64,000 nucleotides of DNA from JAVBLD01 sp031553705 (GTDB lineage Bacteria > Bacteroidota > Bacteroidia > Bacteroidales > Marinifilaceae): positions 62,001 through 126,000 of the forward strand of contig JAVBLD010000003.1 in the NCBI GenBank assembly GCA_031553705.1, written 5' to 3'. The notes under the pieces were generated by a model. The model did no database searches. It was not told the DNA's origin and saw nothing but the letters and a program-made list of their open reading frames with translations. The position numbers were made by a program, and so were the translations under genes. Shown one piece after another: positions 19,525-28,700 of this stretch; the first letter of the stretch is position 1; every line of letters begins with the position of its first letter.

Positions 19525-20301
19525 ATGAATTTAAATTTAGCCAATAGTATTATATTCCTTGATTTGGAGACGACAGGAATAAATATTGCGAAAGACCGTA
19601 TTGTTGAGATCTCCGTGTTGAAGATATATCCGAATGGGAAAGAAGAGCAAAAAACGATCCGGGTTAATCCGGAAATGCCAATCCCGGAAGAAGCTTCAAG
19701 AATACATGGCATTTATAATGATGATATAAAAAACGCTCCTACATTTAAAATGATTGCCCAGGAATTGGCCACTTATATGGAAGGATGTGATCTTGGCGGG
19801 TATAATTCGAATCGGTTTGACATTCCCCTTCTGGCTGAAGAGTTTCTGCGGGTAGGGGTCGATTTTGATATGCGAAAACGGAAGTTTGTGGATGTCCAGA
19901 CGATTTTTCATAAGATGGAGCAGCGTACGCTTGGGGCAGCCTATCGTTTTTATTGTGATAAAAATCTGGACGATGCTCATTCGGCTGCTGCTGATACGAT
20001 GGCAACATACGAAGTGTTGAAAGCACAGCTGGAACGATACGAAGGGGTATTGCAGAATAATATCGAGTTTTTGAGTAAATTTTCTGCTCAGAATAAAAAT
20101 GTTGACTTTGCCGGATTTATTATTTATGATGAGAATGGAGTGGAGACTTTTAATTTTGGAAAAAATAAAGGACTTGCCGTAGAAAAAGTATTGAAAGAAC
20201 AACAAGGGTATTATGATTGGGTGATGAAAAGCGATTTTCCGCTTTACACAAAAAAAATCCTAACTGAGATAAAATTAAGAGGGTCGTTGTTGTTTAAGTA
20301 G
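19525..20301 (+). CDS. 3'-5' exonuclease, DnaQ/epsilon-like (DEDDh)
   Basis: A 258-residue exonuclease. ExoI is FLDLETTGI near residues 10-18 (Asp and Glu ligands), ExoII lies around YNSNRFDIPLL (about 94-104), and ExoIII is HSAAADTMATYEV (about 152-164) with the His and Asp of the DEDDh type. Residues 170-258 form an extension seen in Bacteroidota homologues, with GFIIYDENG and FNFGKNKG. It is probably the proofreading or a repair exonuclease working with the replisome, given its place next to dnaN. A dedicated polC-type proofreading domain is not present. Confidence 0.9.
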   Translation: MNLNLANSIIFLDLETTGINIAKDRIVEISVLKIYPNGKEEQKTIRVNPEMPIPEEASRIHGIYNDDIKNAPTFKMIAQELATYMEGCDLGGYNSNRFDIPLLAEEFLRVGVDFDMRKRKFVDVQTIFHKMEQRTLGAAYRFYCDKNLDDAHSAAADTMATYEVLKAQLERYEGVLQNNIEFLSKFSAQNKNVDFAGFIIYDENGVETFNFGKNKGLAVEKVLKEQQGYYDWVMKSDFPLYTKKILTEIKLRGSLLFK

Positions 20302-20376
20302 GCTACCTGTTAAATTAACAATTAATAATTGGGGGAAGGTTGACAATTTGAGAGTTTGGGACTTAAATAGAGGTTT

Positions 20377-22755
20377 ATGTTGGAGCTGATAAAAAAAGAG
20401 TTAAATGGTTTCTTGGGTTCGATATCGGGATATGTGGTGCTGCTGTTTTTTTTGGTAGCTAGCGGATTGTTCCTGTGGGTAGTTCCGGGGAATTATAACG
20501 TGATAGATAGTGGGATAGCCGATTTACAGCCTTTCTTTGCGATAGCTCCGGTGCTGTATCTTTTTTTAGTTCCGGCATTGTGTATGCGGTTGTTTGCCGA
20601 AGAGCGCCGCGCGGGTACATTGGAACTGCTGTTTACTCGTCCGGTATCCATATCCAAAATTGTATGGTCTAAGTATTTTGCCGGCCTTTTCCTAGTGTTA
20701 CTTTCGATTTTGCCAACGATTATTTATCCGGTCAGCCTTTATTTCTTGTCGCAACCGGCGGGTCACATCGATACCGGTGGTATTATCGGTTCATATATAG
20801 GCTTGGTGTTTTTAGCTGCCATTTATGTTGCAGCCAGTTTATGGGCTTCTGCCGTCACCGACAATCAAGTGGTTGCCTTTTTATATGGGATGGTCGGTTC
20901 TTTCCTGTTATTCAGTGGTTTTGATTTTCTGAGTGATTTAAAATGGCTACGGGATATTCAGTATGAATTGCTCTATTTGGGATTTAATTATCATTATGAA
21001 CCAATGTCGAGGGGAGTGATAGCCTTGAATGATGTATGTTATTTCCTGTCCGTTGTTTTGTTTTTCTCTTTTCTGACGATTAACCGCTTCCGGAAGGAAC
21101 GTTCTCGTATTGTTTATGCGATCGTCCTGCTTATTGCAATAAATGTGATCGCCTCCCGGCTGTATTTCAGAGCGGATATCACTAATGATAAGCGTTACAC
21201 TTTATCGGAAAATACCCGGCAATTGTTGCGTAATCTGAATAGAAGAATAGATATTGATATCTTTTTGGCCGGAAAATTACCTCCGGGTATGCAGAAATTG
21301 CAATATGCCACGACCCGGATGCTGGAGGAGTTTCGCCGGATTGCCGGAAACCACTTCAGTTATACAATCGTCGATCCTTCTGTAATATACGATAAGGAGG
21401 AGAAGAAAGCGTTGGTGAAGTATTTGTCCGAGCGGGGGATCATGCCGGTAAGCCTGAATCGGAGAAGTGAGGATGAGACATTGTCTCAGCAGATTATTTT
21501 TCCTGGCCTTGTCGCATACGACGATACGACAGAGGTAAGTATAAACCTGTTGCAGAATATGCCGGGGTATGGAGCCGATGAGAATATCAACCATTCGGTG
21601 GAAGCTTTGGAATATGAGTTAACTAAGGCGATCCGGTTGATTATCCGGAAGACTAAAAAGTCAGTGGCTTTTTTAGCCGGCCACGGAGAGCTGCCTTATC
21701 CCGAAGTGGGAGATATAGTAAAGGCTCTGTCCTACTATTACCATATCGATTTTATCGATACCGATACGTTGATGACTGATTTGGAGCATTACCAGACGTT
21801 GATCATAGCGAAACCGACCCTGCCGTTTTCCGAAAGGGATAAGTATGTGATTGATCAATATGTGATGCATGGGGGACGTGTTTTATGGTGCGTCGATGAA
21901 GTGGATATTAACGATGAGGTGTTACGTTATCAAGAGAAGGCTTTTGCAATATACCGGCCGTTGAATATTGAAGATTTGCTGTTTAAATATGGGGTACGCA
22001 TTAATCCGGAACTGATTATGGACGGGAACTGTGTGTTGATCCCGATTATAACGGGCGTTCATGGAACTACGCCTCAGTATAGCCCGGCCCCTTGGTACTA
22101 TGCTCCGTTATTATTGCCGCAGGAGCATAATCCTGTTACCGCAGGTATACAACCGGTACGGATGGATTATTCTAATAGCATTGATACAGTGGGAGGAAAA
22201 GACGGGCTGAAGAAGACTGTGCTGCTTGCTTCCTCACAATACACTGCCGCCGTGAAAACGCCACGTGAGATATCCTTGACAATTGCCGGTGAGAAAATGA
22301 CCGAAAAAATGTTTAACCGACGCTTTGTTCCAATTGCGATGATGGTTGAAGGATCTTTTCCGTCCCTGTTTACATACCACGGAATGGTTGGGAAGGATTT
22401 TAAGGCAAAGAGCGATTATAACCGGATGATTATCGTTGCCGATGGAGATGTAATACGCAATAAGGTCCGCGGGGCCGGCGAAAATGCAGTGACTGTTCCG
22501 TTGGGATATGACGAATATAGCGGCCAAATGTATGGGAACCGCGATTTTATATTGAATAGTGTGAATATGTTATGCGATGACGAAGGATGGATGCCTTTGA
22601 GAGCTAGAAATTTGTCGATTTATCTGCTTGATAAGACAAAATTGAAATCCGAGCGTCGTTACTGGGAGATGCTTAATCTGTTGACACCTTTGACGTTGGT
22701 GTTATGCGGAGGAGTCGTTTTCCGCATTGTTCGCCGGAGGAAATACGCAAAATAA
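20377..22755 (+). CDS. GldF-GldG fusion, gliding-motility-associated ABC transporter membrane protein
   Basis: A 792-residue protein combining two usually separate subunits. Residues 1 to about 240 form an ABC-2-type permease with six membrane helices (GldF-like; MLELIKKELNGFLGSISGYVVLLFFLVASG start, FAEERRAGTLELLFTRPVSI motif). Residues about 245-760 form the GldG-like part, with a membrane helix, the RYTLSENTRQLLRNL motif, a periplasmic auxiliary domain (KKSVAFLAGHGE, VIDQYVMHGGRVLWCVDEV) and a final membrane helix near 765-785. The ATPase partner GldA is not in the window. In flavobacteria GldAFG supports gliding and T9SS function. The presence of the Ig protein with a type B sorting domain upstream fits, but the exact role here is inference. 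Confidence 0.9.
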   Translation: MLELIKKELNGFLGSISGYVVLLFFLVASGLFLWVVPGNYNVIDSGIADLQPFFAIAPVLYLFLVPALCMRLFAEERRAGTLELLFTRPVSISKIVWSKYFAGLFLVLLSILPTIIYPVSLYFLSQPAGHIDTGGIIGSYIGLVFLAAIYVAASLWASAVTDNQVVAFLYGMVGSFLLFSGFDFLSDLKWLRDIQYELLYLGFNYHYEPMSRGVIALNDVCYFLSVVLFFSFLTINRFRKERSRIVYAIVLLIAINVIASRLYFRADITNDKRYTLSENTRQLLRNLNRRIDIDIFLAGKLPPGMQKLQYATTRMLEEFRRIAGNHFSYTIVDPSVIYDKEEKKALVKYLSERGIMPVSLNRRSEDETLSQQIIFPGLVAYDDTTEVSINLLQNMPGYGADENINHSVEALEYELTKAIRLIIRKTKKSVAFLAGHGELPYPEVGDIVKALSYYYHIDFIDTDTLMTDLEHYQTLIIAKPTLPFSERDKYVIDQYVMHGGRVLWCVDEVDINDEVLRYQEKAFAIYRPLNIEDLLFKYGVRINPELIMDGNCVLIPIITGVHGTTPQYSPAPWYYAPLLLPQEHNPVTAGIQPVRMDYSNSIDTVGGKDGLKKTVLLASSQYTAAVKTPREISLTIAGEKMTEKMFNRRFVPIAMMVEGSFPSLFTYHGMVGKDFKAKSDYNRMIIVADGDVIRNKVRGAGENAVTVPLGYDEYSGQMYGNRDFILNSVNMLCDDEGWMPLRARNLSIYLLDKTKLKSERRYWEMLNLLTPLTLVLCGGVVFRIVRRRKYAK

Positions 22756-22820
22756 TAAGACGGCAGGTTTGTTTTTGCGGGTCTTATATATAAATTGCGA
22801 TGAAAAAAACAAAGTAAAAA

Positions 22821-22851
22821 TTTGCAAAGCCGTTAATTTGACCTATCTTTG
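22821..22851 (+). promoter_or_regulatory. tRNA-Arg promoter
   Basis: TTTG (22821-22824), a 19-base spacer and TATCTTTG (22844-22851) exactly match the Bacteroidota consensus. The tRNA starts 16 bases after the -7 element. Confidence 0.88.
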
Positions 22852-22867
22852 CACCGCAAAATTGAAT

Positions 22868-22941
22868 GGTTCAGTAGCTCAGCTGGATAGAGCAACGGCC
22901 TTCTAAGCCGTAGGTCGTGGGTTCGAATCCCGCCTGGATCA
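22868..22941 (+). tRNA. tRNA-Arg (anticodon UCU)
   Basis: A full cloverleaf can be folded. The acceptor arms are GGTTCAG and CTGGATC (with G-U pairs). The D arm is GCTC...GAGC. The anticodon stem is ACGGC/GCCGT with loop CTTCTAA, which gives anticodon TCT (reads AGA/AGG). The T arm is GTGGG-TTCGAAT-CCCGC, and the discriminator base is A. CCA is not encoded. Confidence 0.97.
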
Positions 22942-23345
22942 CTAAAGGGTCAAAAGTTGTGCAGACAAGACCCCGGAAGGAAAAGTCAAAACCTCCTAAG
23001 ATCAGTGTTTTAGGAGGTTTTTCTGTTTTCCGTCCATCATTGGCGGGACAGCGTTAAGTCGATAAAAGACACGTTGCTCGCTACGGTTTCGCTACGCTTT
23101 TACCTTTTCCGAAAAATCATAGCGAATTTCATCATAAGTCGCACATTATCATTATTTTGCCCAACCTGATTTCATAATAGATAGCATAGTTTTGAATTTT
23201 AAAAATGTAGGATTATGAGGTCGAGATTCAGTGCTATTTTCTACCCCATCTTATTTTCAGTTAATAAAATTAATTTTGTAACATTAAAAAAGTGAGATTA
23301 TACATAAATGAAGTTGTCAATTTTTCGGTTGTATAACGGCTAATA
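22942..23345 (+). other. Intergenic region between tRNA-Arg and the alkA gene
   Basis: It holds the tRNA terminator (22988-23022), then about 320 bases without a gene. A direct repeat, CGCTACG at 23079-23085 and 23090-23096, lies in a GC-richer patch unlike the surrounding AT-rich sequence. The 3' end of the tRNA is not duplicated nearby. The alkA promoter begins at 23329. Confidence 0.6.
22988..23022 (+). terminator. Terminator of the tRNA-Arg transcript
   Basis: AAACCTCCTAA (22988-22998) and TTAGGAGGTTT (23010-23020) are perfect complements, followed by a run of T to 23022. Confidence 0.9.
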
Positions 23346-23359
23346 GTGTTTTACTTTTG
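23329..23359 (+). promoter_or_regulatory. Promoter of the alkA-ada pair
   Basis: TTGT (23329-23332), a 19-base spacer and TACTTTTG (23352-23359). Transcription would start near 23366, which rules out the upstream GTG at 23346 as the alkA start. Confidence 0.78.
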
Positions 23360-23375
23360 CAGTAAGAATAATCGG

Positions 23376-24047
23376 ATGATTTACAAAAATATGGCGGAGC
23401 ATTTTCAATACGAAGAAAAAGAGATTGAACACCTGAAGAGGGTGGATAAACGGTTAGCAGCAGTAATCGACAAGGTAGGCATAGTAAGAAGGGCTGTGAT
23501 TCCCGACCTTTTCACTGCGCTCGTGCATTCCATCATCGGTCAGCAAATATCCGCCAAAGCACATCAAACCGTTTGGGAGCGGATTCGAAAGGAATTGGAA
23601 GAAATATCCCCTGCTGTTATTGACCGTTTGCCGTTGGAAAAATTGCAACAATTCGGCATTACATTTAAGAAAGCAGCCTATATCAAATCGGCTGCGCGAA
23701 AAGTCATAACCGGTGAGTTTGATATAAGTTCGCTTCATTCTTTACCGGATAAAGAAGTTTGCGCCAAACTTTCCGAATTGGACGGTATTGGCGTGTGGAC
23801 GGCAGAAATGTTGATGTTGTTTTCCATGCAACGTCCCAACATTCTCAGTTATGGCGATTTGGCTATCCTTCGGGGATTACGGATGGTATATCATCATCGG
23901 GAAATTGACAAAGAACGTTTCAATAAATATAGGAAACGTTATACGCCTCACGCTTCTGTAGCCAGTTTGTATTTGTGGGCGGTAGCGGGAGGAGCCGTCG
24001 ATGGGATGAAAGATTATATCCCAAAGAAAATAAAGAAAGAACGATAA
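23376..24047 (+). CDS. DNA-3-methyladenine glycosylase, AlkA-like (HhH-GPD)
   Basis: A 223-residue base-excision glycosylase that removes alkylated purines. It has the helix-hairpin-helix motif LSELDGIGVWTAEML followed by the catalytic aspartate in YGDLAI (D161). An N-terminal helical half contains LVHSIIGQQISAKAHQTVW, the conserved IxxQQISxxAA-type signature. The start is at the ATG at 23376, or possibly 23391; earlier codons lie upstream of the predicted transcription start. The downstream Ada gene begins 26 bases after the stop, so the two likely form an adaptive-response pair. Confidence 0.93.
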   Translation: MIYKNMAEHFQYEEKEIEHLKRVDKRLAAVIDKVGIVRRAVIPDLFTALVHSIIGQQISAKAHQTVWERIRKELEEISPAVIDRLPLEKLQQFGITFKKAAYIKSAARKVITGEFDISSLHSLPDKEVCAKLSELDGIGVWTAEMLMLFSMQRPNILSYGDLAILRGLRMVYHHREIDKERFNKYRKRYTPHASVASLYLWAVAGGAVDGMKDYIPKKIKKER

Positions 24048-24073
24048 GTAAAATAAAAAATCAACATAGTCAT

Positions 24074-25123
24074 ATGGAAACGGAAAGAGAGATATTCTAC
24101 AAGGCGTTTCTCGATAGAGATCCTTCTTTTGAAGGCGTGTTCATAGTCGGTGTAAAAACAACCGGTATATTTTGCCGTCCGACCTGCCCGGCCAAACCCA
24201 AATTGGAAAATGTCGAATTTTTCCCATCGACAAAAGAGGCCATGCTCAATGGTTATAGGGCATGTAAAGTATGTAAACCATTGGAGAAACTAGGCAATCC
24301 ACCTTCGGACATCAGCCGGCTATTAAAGTATATGGACGATAATCCCGCCGTCAGAATAAAAGATAGCGACCTTAAACACTTGGGATTAGAGCCGAATCAG
24401 GTTCGCCGTTGGTTTCTGAAAAATTACAAATTTACGTTCCATGCTTACCAACGAATGCACAGGGTGAATAATGCCTTCCAGCGCGTTCGGGCCGGGCAAA
24501 GCGTGACAAATGCTGCATACGAGTCTGGTTACGATTCGTTAAGCGGATTCAACAGTATGTTTAAAAATATTATTGGAACTTCCCCCCTTTACAGTAAGAA
24601 TAAACGTATTGTCAGCATCACCCGTATCGAAACGGATTTCGGAACGATGATAGCGGGCGCTACCGATAAGGGAATCTGCATGTTTGAATTTGCCGATTAT
24701 AAATTGTTGGAACTGGAACTGAAACAATTGACCACCTCGTTGAAAGCGCCACTTGTACAGGGAAACAATGTTTATTTCGATATGCTTCGGAAACAATTGG
24801 ACGAATATTTTAACGGTGAACGTAGAAAATTTGACATCCCGCTGGATTTGGTCGGCACGGAATTCCAAAAAGAAGTATGGCTCGGATTGTTACAAATACC
24901 TTACGGTTCTACGACAACCTATGCAAAACAAGCCGAACGATTGAACAAACCGGCAGCCGTAAGAGCCGTTGCCAATGCCAATGGGAAAAACAAAATCTCT
25001 ATCATTTTGCCCTGCCATAGGGTTATCGGGGCAGATGGTACGCTGACAGGTTATGGCGGAGGCATTTGGAGGAAGAGGAAATTATTGGAACTCGAAAAAG
25101 AGGCTATCAGTAAAGACTTATGA
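24074..25123 (+). CDS. ada: Ada: methylphosphotriester/O6-methylguanine methyltransferase and AraC-type regulator
   Basis: A 349-residue bifunctional protein. The N-terminal zinc domain has C34, C38, C64 and C67 in C-x3-C...C-x2-C spacing; C34 corresponds to the phosphotriester acceptor. An AraC-type helix-turn-helix region follows (about 85-175, LEPNQVRRWF and GYDSLSGFNSMFK). The C-terminal methyltransferase has the PCHRV active site with acceptor C314 and the preceding helix AVANANGKN. All three parts are intact. In the known adaptive response, methylated Ada activates ada and alkA, and the neighbouring glycosylase gene fits that. I chose the ATG at 24074; the frame is open further upstream only because of overlap with alkA. 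Confidence 0.95.
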   Translation: METEREIFYKAFLDRDPSFEGVFIVGVKTTGIFCRPTCPAKPKLENVEFFPSTKEAMLNGYRACKVCKPLEKLGNPPSDISRLLKYMDDNPAVRIKDSDLKHLGLEPNQVRRWFLKNYKFTFHAYQRMHRVNNAFQRVRAGQSVTNAAYESGYDSLSGFNSMFKNIIGTSPLYSKNKRIVSITRIETDFGTMIAGATDKGICMFEFADYKLLELELKQLTTSLKAPLVQGNNVYFDMLRKQLDEYFNGERRKFDIPLDLVGTEFQKEVWLGLLQIPYGSTTTYAKQAERLNKPAAVRAVANANGKNKISIILPCHRVIGADGTLTGYGGGIWRKRKLLELEKEAISKDL

Positions 25124-25540
25124 TTAGAATGTATATATTGGGATAATGCTGGCGTAACCCGGTTTTGTTATTTTATTTTTCTGTTTTTCGCCGGTATTTT
25201 TTTAGTAAATTTGATCTATCGTTTGTTTTTTTTAAAAATTGAGTTTCAGTTATCTCCATTTTTTTATTTGTTATCTCCAAGATTAATAGTTAATTATTTG
25301 CATAATTCGATTATTATTCTTTAATTTGTACTCGAGAGGGAGATGAAATAGTGGTATTTTGTATAGGTGATGTCTTTCTTTAAAGAAAATTTAGTTAGAT
25401 TCAGGGTTTGATAGATTTTTAAAAATCTATAATATTGGTTTAGTTAGTTTTAAGGTTATTTAAATTATGCGTTTAGTTTAGTTGGTTAGCGTGGTTTGAT
25501 TTAATTTAGTTGATTTTAGCTAGTTAGCTTAGTTGGTGAG

Positions 25541-25574
25541 GGGTGTCTGCTGTAAAGGTCAGACACCCTTTTTT
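25541..25574 (+). terminator. Rho-independent terminator in the non-coding region
   Basis: GGGTGTCTG (25541-25549) and CAGACACCC (25560-25568) form a perfect 9-bp stem followed by TTTTTT (25569-25574). It may end a small RNA or the ada transcript. Confidence 0.88.
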
Positions 25575-25666
25575 ATGTCTATAATAATAAGATCTGGTAG
25601 AGGGTGTATTTATTGGTAATTTTTTTGAAGAATCGGCCAAGTAATAATGGTAAATCATTTTTCCGG

Positions 25667-25696
25667 TTGTACTCTAAAAATAAAAATATAATTTTG
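25667..25696 (+). promoter_or_regulatory. Promoter of the tricorn-type protease gene
   Basis: TTG (25667-25669), a 19-base spacer and TAATTTTG (25689-25696). The predicted start of transcription is about 60 bases before the ATG. Confidence 0.75.
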
Positions 25697-25765
25697 CAAG
25701 CAAATATCTTATATAAACATAGTAGGGGCGGGCGAATGTTTGTCCCCAGGGGTGATACTTAAAGC

Positions 25766-28700
25766 ATGAAAATGACGAACAGGTTGATGTTAATTCTATT
25801 AATGGTGTCGGGGATCTATTTTCCCCTCCGGGCGAATCCGCTTTGGATACGCTATCCGGCTATTTCACCGGACGGAAAGGAGATTGTATTTACGTATAAG
25901 GGGGATATTTATAAGATATCGGCTGACGGAGGCCAGGCCCAGCAATTGACGACTCACCCGGGATATGAATCATGTCCGATGTGGTCTCCGGATGGGAAGT
26001 GGATTGCTTTTACAAGCGACCGGAATGGGAATTTTGATATTTTTATGATGGCTTCTTCCGGAGGAGTACCACGGCGGATAACTACCCATTCGGGGAAAGA
26101 GATTCCTTACACTTTTACTCCGGATGGAAAGGAGATTGTTTTCGGGGCAATGATTCAGGATCCGTCTGGGAGCGTTTTGTTTCCATCGGGATCGATGGCT
26201 GAGCTATATGCCATATCGGTAGAAGGAGGCCGGCCAAGGCAATTGTTGGCTACCCCTGCCGAACAGATCTGTTTTTCGAAACGGGGCGACAGTTTTTTAT
26301 ATCAGGACAAAAAAGGTGGAGAAAACGAGTGGCGTAAACATCACACTTCTTCTATCACCCGGAATATCCGGTTGTACGACCTGAAAAGTGGTAAACACAC
26401 TATGCTGGTCGGTTGGGCAGGGGAAGACCGCGACCCGGTGTTTGCTCCAGATCAGCAGCATATCTATTTTTTGAGCGAACGGGGTGGTTCGATGAATGTT
26501 TATCAGTTTCCGTTGGCACAGCCGGAAAAGGTAGAGGCTGTCACTTCTTTTAAAACTCATCCGGTCCGTTTCCTGACTATTTCCGATAACGGCCGGCTTT
26601 GTTTTGCATACGATGGGGAGTTGTATATTAAAGATGAAAATAAGAAACCGTTAAAAGTAAAGGTGGAATTGATCCGGGACCAGGACAGTCCTGTCGAGTT
26701 TATAACGTTTGCTTCCGGAGCTACCGGGGCGGCAGTGTCTCCGAACGGAAAACAGGTTGCTCTGATTATTCGGGGAGAAGTATTTGTGACATCGACGGAT
26801 TATCCGACAACTAAGCAGATAACCGCAACCCCGGAGCAGGAGAAATGGCTGAGTTTTGCACCGGACAACCGGACACTGGCCTACGCCAGCGAACGGGGTG
26901 GGAATTGGAATATTTACACGGCAAAAATAGCCCGTCCGGAAGAGGTTGATTTCCCGCACACTACGCTAATTGACGAGCAGCCGCTTTTTTCAGATTCACA
27001 GAAAGAACGTTTTGCTCCGCAGTTTTCTCCCGACGGAACGGAGTTGGCGTTTGTCGAGGATCGGACAAAACTGATGGTGTTGAATTTAAAAAGTAAAAAA
27101 ATCCGCCAGATAACGGATGGTAAATATCACTATCGTACCGATGAAGGGTTTACCTACTGCTGGTCGCCCGACGGCAAATGGTTTGCTCTTGAATTTATCG
27201 GCAACCGTCATGATCCTTACAGTGATATAGGCATTGTAAGTTCTTCCGGTGAAGAGGAAATCATTAACCTTACCAATAGCGGATATATGAACCGGAATCC
27301 CCGGTGGGTGTTGGACGGAAATGCGATCCTGTTTAGCAGTGAACGCTATGGAATGCGTAGTCATGCTTCATGGGGAAGCCAGGATGATGTGATGGTTGTT
27401 TTTCTGAACAGCGATGCCTATGATAAATTCAGGCTAAGTAAAGAGGAGTATGAGTTGTTGAAAGAAGAGGAAAAATTGATTCTAAAACAGAAAGATACCT
27501 CCAAGGTAGAGGAAAAGGTTAAGAAAGCCGATGCTAAAAAAGAGATTGTTCTGGAATTGAAAGGAATAGAAGACCGGATCGTCCGGCTGACACCCAATTC
27601 ATCGGGTCTGGGGAGCGCTATATTGAATAAAGAAGGAGATAAACTGTATTATCTGGCCGCTTTTGAAGGAGGGTATGACTTATGGGAGAGAGATTTACGC
27701 AGCGGAAGCACAAAGATACTTTATAAGTTAAATGACAGTGGCGGCTACCTGGAGATAGATAAGGAGGGGAAAGAGCTGTTTTTGCTGGGGCGGAATATCC
27801 AGAAGATTAGTTTGACCGGTAATAAGCAGAGTCCTGTCGGTTACCGGGCGGAGATGAAGTTGGACCGGGCAGCTGAGCGGGCTTATATGTTTGACCGGGT
27901 ACGCCGGCAGGTCGATAAGCGTTTTTATGTAAAGGATCTGCATGGAGTGGATTGGAAAATGATGACGGGCGCTTACGAAAAGTTTCTGCCGGATATCGAT
28001 AATAATTACGATTTTGCGGATCTATTAAGCGAATTGCTGGGTGAGTTGAATGTTTCGCATACCGGCGGGCGCTTTTCTCCCCGTCTTGATGGGGATGAAA
28101 CGGCCGAACTCGGGTTATTATTCCGTTGGAATGATAAGGGAGATGGTTTGTTAATTGACGAGATATTGGAAAAGGGGCCGTTCGACGAGGCCCGATCTAA
28201 GGTGAGAGCTGGTCATATCATTGAAAAAATAGATGGTGTTGAAATTCGTAGGAATGTCGATTATTACCCGTTGCTGAATAAGAAGAGCGGTAAAAAGGTA
28301 CTGCTATCCGTTCACGATCCGGCAACCAAAGAGCGTTGGGAGGAAGTTGTAAAACCGATTGGCCGTAACCAGTTGCAAGGCTTGTTATACCAACGATGGG
28401 TGAAGCAACGGGCTGCTGATGTGGAACACCTTTCCAATGGCCGCTTGGGGTATGTGCATATTTCCAGCATGGATGATGCCAGTTTTCGCTCGGTTTATTC
28501 CGATATTCTGGGTAAATATAACCATTGTGACGGGATTGTAATCGATACCCGTTTTAATGGAGGTGGGCGGCTTCATGAAGATATTGAGGTACTTTTTAGT
28601 GGTGAAAAATACTTTACGCAGGTGATCCGGGACCAGGAGGCGTGTGATATGCCGAGTCGCCGTTGGAATAAAGCTTCTGTTATGCTGATTGGCGAGGCCA

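Larger units (their letters stand above)
25124..25765 (+). other. Long non-coding region with low-complexity TTTAGTT stretch and palindrome
   Basis: This 642-base gap has no credible gene. It contains a perfect 20-base palindrome (25411-25430, ATAGATTTTTAAAAATCTAT) and a stretch rich in TTAGTT words from about 25388 to 25537. A strong hairpin with a T tract follows (25541-25574), and then the promoter of the tricorn gene (25667-25696). The hairpin is more than 400 bases past the ada stop, so an unannotated short transcript may end there. Confidence 0.6.

Noticed and set aside
23079..23096. Attachment site for an integrated element at the tRNA-Arg
   Set aside because: The direct repeat is only 7 bases, does not match the tRNA 3' end, and no integrase or second copy of the tRNA end is present.
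25388..25540. CRISPR-like or tandem repeat array
   Set aside because: The TTAGTT words are short, irregularly spaced and without unique spacers, and no cas gene is near.
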